Positions 8,386 to 17,086 are shown, counted from the stretch's first letter. The stretch is DNA of 34,640 bases from GCA-002701455 sp964342575 (GCA_964342575.1 CAYFGZ010000023.1:1-34640); one strand, 5' to 3'. Translations and numbers: made by a program. The notes: a model not told the origin generated them from the sequence alone.

Positions 8386-8397
8386 TTCGTATACAAA
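8386..8397. promoter_or_regulatory. candidate GntR operator, proximal site
   Basis: TTCGTATACAAA is symmetric at 10 of 12 positions around GTATAC. It lies 38 bases upstream of the GntR start, where an autoregulatory repressor would act. FCD-type GntR regulators commonly bind short palindromes with GT and AC half-sites. The GTATAC core alone occurs at least eight times in the window, mostly in coding DNA, so the core by itself is not evidence. Confidence 0.35.
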
Positions 8398-8490
8398 ATA
8401 CCGGGCAATTCAGAACACACTAACAAACAGTTTTTTCTTACCAGAAGCGTTTATGGCAAAAAATCTTCTATTAATACATCTATATAAAAA

Positions 8491-8506
8491 ATGACGTATA
8501 CGTGAT
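8491..8506. promoter_or_regulatory. candidate GntR operator, distal site
   Basis: ATGACGTATACGTGAT is a near-perfect 16-bp palindrome (perfect inner 10 bp ACGTATACGT, one mismatched pair further out). It lies in the gap between the TfdA-like stop and the GntR start. Its centre is 107 bp from that of the proximal element, about ten helical turns, so two bound dimers would face the same side. Confidence 0.4.
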
Positions 8507-8511
8507 AAGAA

Positions 8512-9363
8512 TCAAACCGTAGATGAGCCTACAACGGTAGTCCTATGCATCACGCGTTTCTGCGTTCGTTCCCAAGGTCGTCCTCGATGTAACACTGTTC
8601 GGTTATCCCAAACAACTAGGTCATTCCTGCGCCATTTATGGCTATACACAAAATCTAGATGAATTATTTTTCTATTCAGCTCCGAAATTAGTCTACGCCC
8701 CTTTGTCAAACACATCTCTCTAATGTAAGACGCGTGAGCTCCCAAAAATAAATTCTTAAATCCATTGGTTGGATTTTGTCTCACCATCGCCTGAGGTACA
8801 GGTGGCACCTCATATTTATCCTGACTTCTCAAAAGATTTGGATCGATCAATGCTCTGGAATACGCAAAATCGTGAATACAAACCAAGTTCTCAATAGAGC
8901 GTTTTCTTGCACAGGTAAGAGACTCATAGGCTCCCCTCATAGTTGCGAACTCTGTTTCTCCACCAACAACTGGAACTTCCCTACCAGAAAGTAAAGACAT
9001 CAAGGCTGGTATTCTCTTGAACGAACTATCCGTATGCCACATCTGATTTCCAGTATTGAAAATCATCCGTTTATCCTCCGGCGGAATAACTTGGTTATTC
9101 TCATCAACGTTGGACAATATTGTTACAACGGTACCCCCACCCGCGGGATTTGAATTTACTGTCGTCTCTAAAGGACCAAATCGCTCCGAAAAAGAGATTT
9201 GCTGTTCATCGGTAATAGATTGGTCTCTAAAAACCAAAACAGAATATTCATTAAACGCACGGAGAATGTCAGCAAAGTCCGAATCCACCACGGCCTGAGA
9301 AAAAGAAATACCTTTAATTTCTGCCGCGAAGTGTTTACTTAGATTTGTGATTGAAATTGCCAT
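8512..9363 (-). CDS. TauD/TfdA-family Fe(II)/2-oxoglutarate dioxygenase, TfdA-like
   Basis: A 283-residue cytoplasmic dioxygenase. The iron triad is His110, Asp112 (MWHTDSSFKR) and His259 (TVLHRGRP); Arg270 or Arg274 (KRVMHRTTV) should bind the 2-oxoglutarate carboxylate, and GGETEF (134-139) gives the conserved Thr. The spacing of the three iron ligands equals that of TfdA of Cupriavidus (His113, Asp115, His262), and NTGNQMWHTDSSF resembles the alphaproteobacterial TfdA-alpha group. TfdA cleaves the ether of phenoxyacetates; relatives also take taurine-like or other carboxylates, so the substrate is open. The frame extends to 9426, but homologues start at MAISITNLSKHF (9363); no clear ribosome site is visible. 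It is the first gene of the leftward unit and divergent from the hydantoinase. Confidence 0.85.
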   Translation of the reverse strand: MAISITNLSKHFAAEIKGISFSQAVVDSDFADILRAFNEYSVLVFRDQSITDEQQISFSERFGPLETTVNSNPAGGGTVVTILSNVDENNQVIPPEDKRMIFNTGNQMWHTDSSFKRIPALMSLLSGREVPVVGGETEFATMRGAYESLTCARKRSIENLVCIHDFAYSRALIDPNLLRSQDKYEVPPVPQAMVRQNPTNGFKNLFLGAHASYIREMCLTKGRRLISELNRKIIHLDFVYSHKWRRNDLVVWDNRTVLHRGRPWERTQKRVMHRTTVVGSSTV

Positions 9364-9477
9364 TAAATACACACAGCTAAAGTTGTAGAAAAGCGATCTA
9401 AAGTAAAAAATTCGTTTTACAAACACACCCTAGAAAACCATCGCGACTCGGTCTACCGTATCCTCAATCAAAAAATT

Positions 9478-9499
9478 AAAGATCAGTGCCTTGATCTTT
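9478..9499. promoter_or_regulatory. perfect inverted repeat in the dioxygenase / hydantoinase divergent region
   Basis: AAAGATCA-GTGCCT-TGATCTTT: perfect 8-bp arms with a 6-base centre, 22 bp in total. It lies 52 bases upstream of the hydantoinase start. The right arm contains TTGATC, which with a GATACA 16 bases later could be a weak rightward promoter, so a bound protein would cover the -35. As RNA it would form only a modest AU-rich hairpin with no U-run, so an operator fits better than a terminator. Confidence 0.45.
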
Positions 9500-9551
9500 G
9501 CTGCGCCTCCCTGATACATCCATAAGCACAATTAGTGAGATTGGGAGAAAA

Positions 9552-12500
9552 ATGACGGATTTCGCCCTTGGAATAGATATCGGCGGGACATTTACGGATG
9601 TCGTTGCTCTGAATCTAACTGACGGTAGTTTTCAAACGAGCAAAGTTTTGACTACACCCGATAATCCCCAGAACGGCGCTTCGCGAGGTGTGGATCACAT
9701 ACTCAAGGCTGTTGGGGGAGCTTCCAAAATAGCGCGTATAATCCACGCCACTACTCTATTTAGCAATGCATTGATAGAGCGTAACGGAGCTAAAACCGGA
9801 CTAATTACATCTAAGGGGTTTCGAGATACTCTTCAACTGCGTCGAGAGCGCAAATACGATATATACGACTTGTTCCTTAAATACCCAGATCCACTAATTT
9901 CCAGGGATTTCCGGATGGAGATTCCTGAACGCATTAGTTCAAAGGGGCAGGTAATAAACAAGTTAAGTGATTCCAAATTAATAGAAGCCGCTGAAAAACT
10001 AATTGCTAAGGGCGCTTGCTCAATAGCTATCGCGTTTTTAAACTCAAATCTGAATCCAGCACACGAAGAAAGGGCTGCCAAGCTACTCCACCATAATTTC
10101 CCAGAACTATCGGTTACAATATCTTCCGAGATAAGTCGAGAGAGCGGTGAATATGAACGAACGTCTACGGCTGCAATAAATGCTTATATTAAACCACTAG
10201 CCAATGAATATATAGATGGCCTAGTTTCTGTCCTAAGCGACCAGGGCATAACTGCACCTTTAATGTTAATGCTTTCTAATGGTGGACTCACCCATGCAAG
10301 TGAGGCGAAGCGTTCCCCCGTTCAATTACTAGAATCCGGTCCTGCTGCCGGAGCACTTTCAGCTGCTTTAGTTGGCAACCAACAAAACGAAAATCGATTA
10401 ATCGCCTTCGATATGGGTGGTACAACGGCTAAGCTTGCAATTGTCGATGATGGACAACCTGAGGTGGCATTCTCATTTGAAGCGGCAAGAGAACGACGTT
10501 TCGCCCCGGGCAGCGGGCTTCCCGTACGAATTACAACCGTGGAGCTAGTTGAGATTGGTGCTGGGGGCGGGAGCATTGCAAAAAGGGATCCGCTGGGCTT
10601 GATGAAAGTTGGTCCCCAAAGTGCTGGTTCAGTTCCGGGACCCGTCTGCTATTCTCGCGGCGGCGTTTATCCAACCGTTACCGATGCGGATTTGCAACTG
10701 GGTTATCTGAGTGTAGACGGTTTTTCTGAAAACTCGCTGCAGATTACAGCCGATGCAGCCAATACAGCCTTAGCTGATCTGGGAGCCGAGTTCAAACTAG
10801 GGGCTGAAGAAACCGCATTGGGAATCCACGAGGTAGTCTGTGAAAACATGGCAATGGCGGCACAAATTCATATGGCTCGAAAAGGACGTGACCCCAGAAA
10901 ATATTCTCTTTACGCCACCGGAGGCGCAGCACCTGTCCACGCCTGCGCAGTCGCAAGGAGACTGGGGATAGGGAGGATTATTATACCTCCGGCAGCTGGA
11001 GTAGCATCAGCTCTAGGATTAACAATTGCGCCGGCCCGTTCCGACAAAAGTGCTGCTATTTCCCGCATCGTAAGTTCACTGAATATCTCTAAATTGGAAA
11101 AAGTATTCGACTATTTAGAAACGGCTGCCTCTGCCGTTGTCAACGATTCCGCACCATGTGGTGCAAACGAGATTAAACGACTGGCCGAACTTCGCTACTC
11201 GGGACAGGGGGCTGTCCTGGTTGTGGACATTACCAATGCTAGAAATCACGAAAACCAAATCCAATATATTATTGATACCTTTCATAACGCTCACAAAGAA
11301 GCTTATGGGAGGGCATTTGAATCTATAGAAATCGAATTCATGACGGCCCGCGTAACCGTTGAGGCTGCTACTGTCGCCAAAGAACTGCGGCCGAAGCTTC
11401 CTATAAGCCAACTAAGAAAAAAGCAAACCTCATCGCGCAGCATTCTATTGCCAGGAAATAAAGAATTTGAGGAGGTGACAGTATATCTTCGTGAAAACCT
11501 AAATTCGGGGGATGAGGTAATTGGCCCAGCAATTATAGAAGAGGGACAGTCCACGACGGTCCTACCTGGACACACTAGACTGGTTATCTCTAATGAAGGG
11601 AGTATGATTATTGACATCTTAGAGCAGGAGCAAGTCTATGATCAACATGTGACCAACCTAGACGACCCTATACACCTTGAAATTCTGTGGAATCAAATGA
11701 TCGCCGCCGTCGATGAAGCTGCGGCTTCTTTACTTAGATCAGCATTTTCAACCGTGGTGCGAGAATCCTATGATTTCTCGTGTATAATAACTGATATACG
11801 TGGTCGATCGCTAGTCCAGGCTACTGACAGCATACCTTCATTTATCGGAACTCTCCCCGACACCGTCAAACACTTCATAAAGGAATTTTCTCTGAACGGC
11901 CTATCTTCCAACGATGTCCTCATCACTAACGATCCACATATGGGTACAGGGCATCTACCTGACATCTCCGTTTGCAGGCCGCTATTTAAAGGAAAAACCC
12001 TGATCGGATTTGCCGCTAGCACGGCACATGCTCCCGATATTGGGGGTAAAATTCGTTCCCCTGAACCAAGGGAAGTTTTTGAAGAAGGCCTTCAAATTCC
12101 TCCTCTAAAGCTATACGAAAAAGGTAAGCTTAACGAAACCTTAATGAGTATTTTACGCAAGAACGTGCGTGTTGCAGATCAAGTTGAGGGAGATCTGGAG
12201 GCTCAGTTGGGTGCTCTTTACATAATGGAAAAACGCGTAGAAAAGATTGTTTCATCCTATAATCTTGATGATTTGTCCAAGTTATCCGCTGCAGTTGGCA
12301 ACCGAACAGAAGATGCAACGCGAAATGCCCTAAAAAATTTGCCGGACGGCCAATACACATCCTCCGTCACAACCGATGGCATAGCAGGAACACCGATCCA
12401 AATTCGATCAATGGTTAAAATAGCGGGTGACGAAATAGAGATAGATTTCTCGGGATCTTCGAATCAGGTCAGCAAGGCTATTAACTGTCCGTTGTGTTAT

Positions 12501-13214
12501 ACCCGTGCTATGGCAGCATACGCGATCAAGTCGGCATTGGCACCTGAAATACCAAACAACGACGGAGCACTCAGGCCAATCACTGTAGTAGCGCCCAGTT
12601 CTAGCATCGTCAATCCGTCGCACCCCGCTTCAGTTGGCAGCCGTGTCCTCAGCGGACACTTTATTCCTGCTCTAGTCATGGAGGCTATATCTGAAATTGC
12701 TCCTGATAATGTCCTGGCTGGCGCTGGATCACCTATTTGGTGCGTAAATATAAATGGATTTCAGCAAGATGGAGAGCCTATAGCAGGACTGTTTTTTTTT
12801 AATGGAGGGATGGGAGCTTCTTCCAAAAGTGATGGCCTATCGTGCGTCAGTTGGCCCTCAAATATTTCGTCAACGCCAGCGGAAGAAATCGAGCAACGGC
12901 TACCTATAAGAATCATTGAGCGGACTCTTAGAAGAAACTCAGGTGGAAAGGGTCTTTTTAAGGGAGGGGATGGTCAAATCGTTGAATTTGAATATATTGG
13001 CGCAAAACCTGGGATATTCGCTTTCTTGGCAGAAAGAACCCAAAGTCCAGCTAGAGGAATTGCTGGAGGAGGATCTGGACGACCGGGAAAGCTTCAAATC
13101 AATGGCAAATCAGTTGATCCCAAAAGACAACATATCGTTTCACCAGGTGGCCGAATAGTTTTGGCAACCCCCGGCGGTGGTGGGTATGGAAAGATTTCCC
13201 AAAAAACTAATTAG
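9552..13214 (+). CDS. fused hydantoinase/5-oxoprolinase (HyuA-HyuB)
   Basis: A 1220-residue protein joining both halves of the ATP-dependent hydantoinase/oxoprolinase family. Residues 1 to about 690 are HyuA: the N-terminal ATP-fold motif LGIDIGGTFTDVVAL, then AFDMGGTTAKLAIVDDG and the glycine-rich EIGAGGGSIAK. From about residue 703 (DDPIHLEILWNQMIAAVDEA) to the end is HyuB, with VTDxRGR-like IITDIRGRSL, TNDPHMGTGHLPD and the C-terminal GGGSGRPGK and TPGGGGYG. The fusion recalls 5-oxoprolinase, but separate HyuA and HyuB also open hydantoins or carboxylate ketones, so the substrate is open. The start at 9552 has GGGAG six bases upstream; the frame extends to 9498. A run of nine T occurs inside the gene at 12792-12800. 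It is alone on its strand in the island. Confidence 0.9.
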   Translation: MTDFALGIDIGGTFTDVVALNLTDGSFQTSKVLTTPDNPQNGASRGVDHILKAVGGASKIARIIHATTLFSNALIERNGAKTGLITSKGFRDTLQLRRERKYDIYDLFLKYPDPLISRDFRMEIPERISSKGQVINKLSDSKLIEAAEKLIAKGACSIAIAFLNSNLNPAHEERAAKLLHHNFPELSVTISSEISRESGEYERTSTAAINAYIKPLANEYIDGLVSVLSDQGITAPLMLMLSNGGLTHASEAKRSPVQLLESGPAAGALSAALVGNQQNENRLIAFDMGGTTAKLAIVDDGQPEVAFSFEAARERRFAPGSGLPVRITTVELVEIGAGGGSIAKRDPLGLMKVGPQSAGSVPGPVCYSRGGVYPTVTDADLQLGYLSVDGFSENSLQITADAANTALADLGAEFKLGAEETALGIHEVVCENMAMAAQIHMARKGRDPRKYSLYATGGAAPVHACAVARRLGIGRIIIPPAAGVASALGLTIAPARSDKSAAISRIVSSLNISKLEKVFDYLETAASAVVNDSAPCGANEIKRLAELRYSGQGAVLVVDITNARNHENQIQYIIDTFHNAHKEAYGRAFESIEIEFMTARVTVEAATVAKELRPKLPISQLRKKQTSSRSILLPGNKEFEEVTVYLRENLNSGDEVIGPAIIEEGQSTTVLPGHTRLVISNEGSMIIDILEQEQVYDQHVTNLDDPIHLEILWNQMIAAVDEAAASLLRSAFSTVVRESYDFSCIITDIRGRSLVQATDSIPSFIGTLPDTVKHFIKEFSLNGLSSNDVLITNDPHMGTGHLPDISVCRPLFKGKTLIGFAASTAHAPDIGGKIRSPEPREVFEEGLQIPPLKLYEKGKLNETLMSILRKNVRVADQVEGDLEAQLGALYIMEKRVEKIVSSYNLDDLSKLSAAVGNRTEDATRNALKNLPDGQYTSSVTTDGIAGTPIQIRSMVKIAGDEIEIDFSGSSNQVSKAINCPLCYTRAMAAYAIKSALAPEIPNNDGALRPITVVAPSSSIVNPSHPASVGSRVLSGHFIPALVMEAISEIAPDNVLAGAGSPIWCVNINGFQQDGEPIAGLFFFNGGMGASSKSDGLSCVSWPSNISSTPAEEIEQRLPIRIIERTLRRNSGGKGLFKGGDGQIVEFEYIGAKPGIFAFLAERTQSPARGIAGGGSGRPGKLQINGKSVDPKRQHIVSPGGRIVLATPGGGGYGKISQKTN

Positions 13215-13248
13215 TGCCACTCTATTTGCAACAGAACTTATTGTATAG

Positions 13249-14424
13249 CTAATCTGCCACAATAATCGGTAATCTATTGCTTAGTGCGAGTAAGGCCTCC
13301 AATGGAGAACTATCTTGCCAAGTTGCGTATTCAGCCATATCAATTTTTTCAGAGCTCTCGCGACCAATTATGGTCACCTCATCACCCACTTCAATGGATA
13401 TATCGTCATGAACTTCAAAAACAAGATGCTCTAGGGAAACTCCGAGAATGGCTAACCGTCTATTTTTAAACAAAATCTTGGAATTCTTGCCGAGCTTGTG
13501 AGCTCGATTACCGTCATGCAAGCCGAACGGAATTACAGCCGTCCGGGAATATCTTCTAGCTTTATGGTACCCTCCCGCACCAGGTTTTGGCCCTTGTCCA
13601 TGTTCCCCAACGTGAATGACTCGGCTTTTGACGGATTTACATACCGGAACAAACTCTTCTAGCGTAGCGAGGGTGGGTTCAAGTGAAGGTAAGCCATATA
13701 ACAAATGTCCCGGGCAAACAGCTGTACATCTGTCACTCCATCCCATCGCCAAGGCTGAGCTGGCTAGAGCCTGAGTGATGGGAATATGGCACCCATTTTC
13801 CTCCAGAGTGTCAAGTAGCTCATAGAATATCGAGAACCGTTCCTTCGAAAAATTCATCCCTTCCTCATCTTTAAAAGAAAGATGGGTATATATTCCTTGA
13901 ATCCATATATTTTCCATTTTCTGTATTTTTTGAATTAGGTCCACCGCGTTCTCCAAGTTCACACCGAGCCTACCCATTCCACAGTCAACCTTTATGAAGA
14001 TAGGAACTCCTTGATTTCCTTTATATGAACTAGCTGCAGTATTCGCCGCATTTGCCCCTTCCAAGTCATAAACTGTTGGAATCAGCTTGGCGCTAATCAG
14101 CTCCCCCATCCCAGCGGGGAGTGTTCCAGCTAACATCAATATCGGAATTTCAATTCCTGCCTTTCGCATAGCAATCGCATCGGAAAAAGATCCAGTAGCG
14201 AGCATTTCCACTCCTTCTTCCTGGAGAGTTTTAGCCGACGGAACAATCCCATGGCCGTATGCGTTGGCTTTTACCGAGGCTATAATTATCACGCCAGAGC
14301 CAATTCGTTTGCGAATTAATGCCACATTTCTTCTAAGAGCCGTTCTGTTAAACTCTATCCACGTCGGATGGGTGTGCAATTGTGTCTGTGTGCCCATGAT
14401 ATCGGATAAGTTTCGTTTAAACAT
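13249..14424 (-). CDS. divergent alanine-racemase-family PLP protein
   Basis: A 391-residue protein with the fold-III racemase plan: a TIM-barrel N-terminal domain and a beta C-terminal domain. The Schiff-base motif SVKANAYGHG is intact (Lys52, counted from 14424), as is VDCGMGRLG (Arg152). A Tyr in GAGGYHKARR (Tyr276) probably matches the catalytic tyrosine. Other active-site landmarks differ: the arginine of VRPG that meets the PLP pyridine nitrogen is Cys227 (AVCPGH), GYADG is GLHDG (291-295), the Met-Asp pair is Leu-Glu (GVSLEH), and the C-terminal PLP-phosphate tyrosine is missing. It may therefore act on another amino acid or catalyse another PLP reaction. Its start overlaps the VOC stop by 8 bp; an ATG at 14397 is possible. 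It converges on the hydantoinase. Confidence 0.8.
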   Translation of the reverse strand: MFKRNLSDIMGTQTQLHTHPTWIEFNRTALRRNVALIRKRIGSGVIIIASVKANAYGHGIVPSAKTLQEEGVEMLATGSFSDAIAMRKAGIEIPILMLAGTLPAGMGELISAKLIPTVYDLEGANAANTAASSYKGNQGVPIFIKVDCGMGRLGVNLENAVDLIQKIQKMENIWIQGIYTHLSFKDEEGMNFSKERFSIFYELLDTLEENGCHIPITQALASSALAMGWSDRCTAVCPGHLLYGLPSLEPTLATLEEFVPVCKSVKSRVIHVGEHGQGPKPGAGGYHKARRYSRTAVIPFGLHDGNRAHKLGKNSKILFKNRRLAILGVSLEHLVFEVHDDISIEVGDEVTIIGRESSEKIDMAEYATWQDSSPLEALLALSNRLPIIVAD

Positions 14425-15283
14425 TTAAGCCAACAAACTCTAGAACCGAGTCATATCTGGGGAGCCTAACAACTAAGCGATCCGGATGTCGTTCCGCTAG
14501 GAAGTCACCAGTATTTAAGTTTTCATATGGAAAATTAGCAATTTGATCTTCTGTTTGAAAGACTAAGGCACCAAATAAGGCGGATCTGTCCCCCAATTTG
14601 GACCCTAAACTACCATATCGCAAATCATATTGATCCAGGGAACAAACCGTCAATCTGACATCACCGGTATTGACCGTCAGCGTTCCGTCAGCTTTTTCTA
14701 TAGCTGCAGCATTTACCAGACGACCATAATTATCAGCAGTACTAGCTGCCTCCTTGGCTATAATAACCACCTCAGAGACCGCCCTTATCTTGTTTTCATG
14801 CACTTGCCAATCATCTCGCCAGACAAGCTCTGGCGTTCCATGCTCGCAAAAATAAACTCGTCCTTCAGGGAACACATCAGAGCGGACAGAAACCGTGCGG
14901 AACTTAGCATCTTGTATTTTCCCATCCAACTCAACCGGTCTACTAAATGCCTTGGGGGGATCACCATCCATATTGAGTTCACAAAGTTTTTTATACGTTT
15001 TATCAACATTGGCGCACTTAAATACCAGCCCATTAATTCCAACTGGTGCGGTAGTTAAATCAGCACGGGTATTTTTTCCGGTAACTACACCACCTACTGG
15101 AAAACCTATCAGTTCCAAATAGTCCGAACCAAAAATCATCAGATGGTTTATTGAGCCTAAAGTATGGTAGCCCCGAGGCGTAATGTTAAAACCAAGTTCC
15201 GAAAACACGCCCTCAGCGTAGTCCATATCATCCCGAACGTTTATAACAACATGATCCAATTGTAGTTCATCAATCATACTCAT
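14417..15283 (-). CDS. VOC-superfamily protein, Glyoxalase_3-type
   Basis: A 288-residue protein whose N-terminal half reads as a VOC module: LDHVVINVRDDMDYAEGVF, then LGFNITPRGYHTLGSINHL and a metal-ligand-like DYLELIGF. This pattern and the length fit the Glyoxalase_3 group, whose members are mostly uncharacterised; VOC enzymes include glyoxalases, extradiol dioxygenases and isomerases that bind a divalent metal. A second, weaker VOC-like half may span residues 150-285. The ATG overlaps the preceding monooxygenase stop as ATGA, and its own stop overlaps the racemase-like start, so the three genes should be translated together. That linkage suggests they act on one pathway. No specific reaction can be assigned. 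Confidence 0.8.
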   Translation of the reverse strand: MSMIDELQLDHVVINVRDDMDYAEGVFSELGFNITPRGYHTLGSINHLMIFGSDYLELIGFPVGGVVTGKNTRADLTTAPVGINGLVFKCANVDKTYKKLCELNMDGDPPKAFSRPVELDGKIQDAKFRTVSVRSDVFPEGRVYFCEHGTPELVWRDDWQVHENKIRAVSEVVIIAKEAASTADNYGRLVNAAAIEKADGTLTVNTGDVRLTVCSLDQYDLRYGSLGSKLGDRSALFGALVFQTEDQIANFPYENLNTGDFLAERHPDRLVVRLPRYDSVLEFVGLNV

Positions 15284-16149
15284 CTCATTTCTGCCATCTT
15301 TCTAATGGCGTTTATATGTGCACTGACATCTTTTAAATCAGACTCAGCTGTACGGAATGTGAATTCATTCGCACCCATTGATTCCCATTTGCTCATTATA
15401 TTTCTCCAATCACTGGGGCCATCACCTTGATTTGCGAAAACGGTCGCGTTAATTCCCAGTTTGTCAGGCTCTCTCCCGGCTTCAGCCGCCGCCTGACGAA
15501 AAACGGAGATCATTGCATGCGATTCGTTCGTTGGGTCCTGCCGCGGAAACATGAACCATCCATCACCAATGGCCGCCGCTCGACGAACCGCCACTTCCTT
15601 CATTGCGCCAATCCAGACAGGGATCGGCCGCTGTATAGGCTCTGGATTAATTCCCGCACTATCGAAGCTATGATAGTCACCCCTGTATTCGATCGTACGG
15701 TTTGACCAGAGCTTCTTCATAACATCTATTTGCTCGCTAAACCTCCTTGCTCTATTTTCAAAGCGCATTCCAAGACCATCATATTCTACTTTATTCCAAC
15801 CCAAACCAACACCTAGCCTAAATCGCCCACCTGACAGGACATCTAGCTCCGCCGCTTGCTTTGCAACTAGAACCGCCTGGCGCTGTGGCAGAATCATAAC
15901 TGCAGTTCCCAATCCAATAGTGTTAGTGACCGCAGCTGCATACCCCATCAAGACCATAACTTCGTGAAACATGTATTCCCGCGTGTATTTATTCGCAAAC
16001 GCAGCGCCTCGAGGGGCCTCCTCTCCTAGAACATGGTCTACAAAAGTTATAAAATCATACCCAAGTTCTTCTGCCGCTTGCAGGAAATCTTTTATTACGA
16101 CTGGATCAGTACCGATTTCTGTCTGTGGAAATGATAAACCCAACTTCAT
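15280..16149 (-). CDS. luciferase-like (LLM) flavin or F420-dependent monooxygenase
   Basis: A 289-residue TIM-barrel oxidoreductase of the bacterial luciferase-like superfamily. Motifs include FITFVDHVLG near the N-terminus, GYAAAVTNTIGLGTAVMILP, the VAKQAAELDVLSGGRFRLGV block, GWNKVEYDGLG and PIPVWIGAMKEVAVRRAAA. The form resembles the group annotated as F420-dependent Rv2161c-like, yet many proteobacterial members use FMNH2 supplied by a reductase; the cofactor is not determined here and neither F420 synthesis nor a flavin reductase gene is present. The start has GGAG seven bases upstream. It lies between a crotonase and a VOC protein and overlaps the latter. Confidence 0.85.
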   Translation of the reverse strand: MKLGLSFPQTEIGTDPVVIKDFLQAAEELGYDFITFVDHVLGEEAPRGAAFANKYTREYMFHEVMVLMGYAAAVTNTIGLGTAVMILPQRQAVLVAKQAAELDVLSGGRFRLGVGLGWNKVEYDGLGMRFENRARRFSEQIDVMKKLWSNRTIEYRGDYHSFDSAGINPEPIQRPIPVWIGAMKEVAVRRAAAIGDGWFMFPRQDPTNESHAMISVFRQAAAEAGREPDKLGINATVFANQGDGPSDWRNIMSKWESMGANEFTFRTAESDLKDVSAHINAIRKMAEMR

Positions 16150-16211
16150 ACTGCTTCTCCTTTACGACACCCCGAGGCTAGTACTTCTACTAGTTCGAGT
16201 TTTGCTCTAGC

Positions 16212-17000
16212 TTAGTTTCCCTTTAATATAGGCCGACTCTTTTCGCGATACGCGCGAGCCGCTACCGAGTGATCTTCTGTCGACTGAGCCAATAGAAACT
16301 GGTCCACATCGGCATGCATGACTGCTCTGTCGAGAGCCGTAGCATAACTGTTGATACTTCGCTTTATCATTTGTGCGGCTATATGAGGTTTCCCAGAGTA
16401 AAAATCGGCCATTTCATGGGCTTTGCCGATTACATCCTCCTTTGCAACCAGCGTATCCAATATTCCCCAACTCGAAAGCTGTTCACCGAAAATTCGCTCT
16501 CCTCCAATCATCAATCTTTTGGTCTTAGCAGGGCCAACCAAGCTGACACATAAAGGCATGGTCCTCCACATAAGATTTAATCCCAAGTCTACTTCAGGAA
16601 AAAACAACAAGCTATCGGGAGATCCAACCCGAAAATCCATAGCTAGTGCAAGGCATCCTCCTCCTCCAGCTGCCGCTCCATTCCATGCAAGTATCGTAAT
16701 CTGATCCATCTCTAGTATAGATTGGATGGCCCGTTCCCCTATCCGCCGACGGCGACGTCTTTGGACCAAAGGACCTAAATATTCATCGCCAGAGTTCTGA
16801 AGATCGGCTCCCGCACAGAAATTCTTTCCGATACCGGTAAATATCACGACGCGCGTAGTAACATCATCTCTAAAAGATAGTACTGCAGCCTCAACCTCTG
16901 AAATCAGACAAAAATTCAATGCGTTAGCCCTCTCAGGCCTATTAAGGCTAACGATTGATACCTGGCCTTGGCGTTCAATAGTAATATTATGAAATTTCAT
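16212..17000 (-). CDS. enoyl-CoA hydratase/isomerase family protein
   Basis: A 262-residue crotonase. The oxyanion-hole motifs are visible: NFCAGADL (first backbone amide) and the glycine-rich AAAGGGGCLALAMD (second). Of the two hydratase glutamates, the one in FPEVDLGL is kept, but where the second is expected (KTKRLMIGGERI) there is Lys/Arg, so simple hydration of enoyl-CoA is less likely than isomerisation, hydrolysis or C-C bond chemistry. An unusual run of six arginines (QRRRRRRIGE) lies where the variable mobile loop starts. The frame opens at a TTG at 17018, but GGAG nine bases before the ATG at 17000 decides the start. It sits between the two LLM genes. Confidence 0.85.
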   Translation of the reverse strand: MKFHNITIERQGQVSIVSLNRPERANALNFCLISEVEAAVLSFRDDVTTRVVIFTGIGKNFCAGADLQNSGDEYLGPLVQRRRRRRIGERAIQSILEMDQITILAWNGAAAGGGGCLALAMDFRVGSPDSLLFFPEVDLGLNLMWRTMPLCVSLVGPAKTKRLMIGGERIFGEQLSSWGILDTLVAKEDVIGKAHEMADFYSGKPHIAAQMIKRSINSYATALDRAVMHADVDQFLLAQSTEDHSVAARAYREKSRPILKGN

Positions 17001-17086
17001 AAAATGTTCTCCGCTCAATTCACAACCGAAATCTTAATACCACCCCTAACAGCAACTAGTTTATTTGTTAACGGTCGCCAATACTT

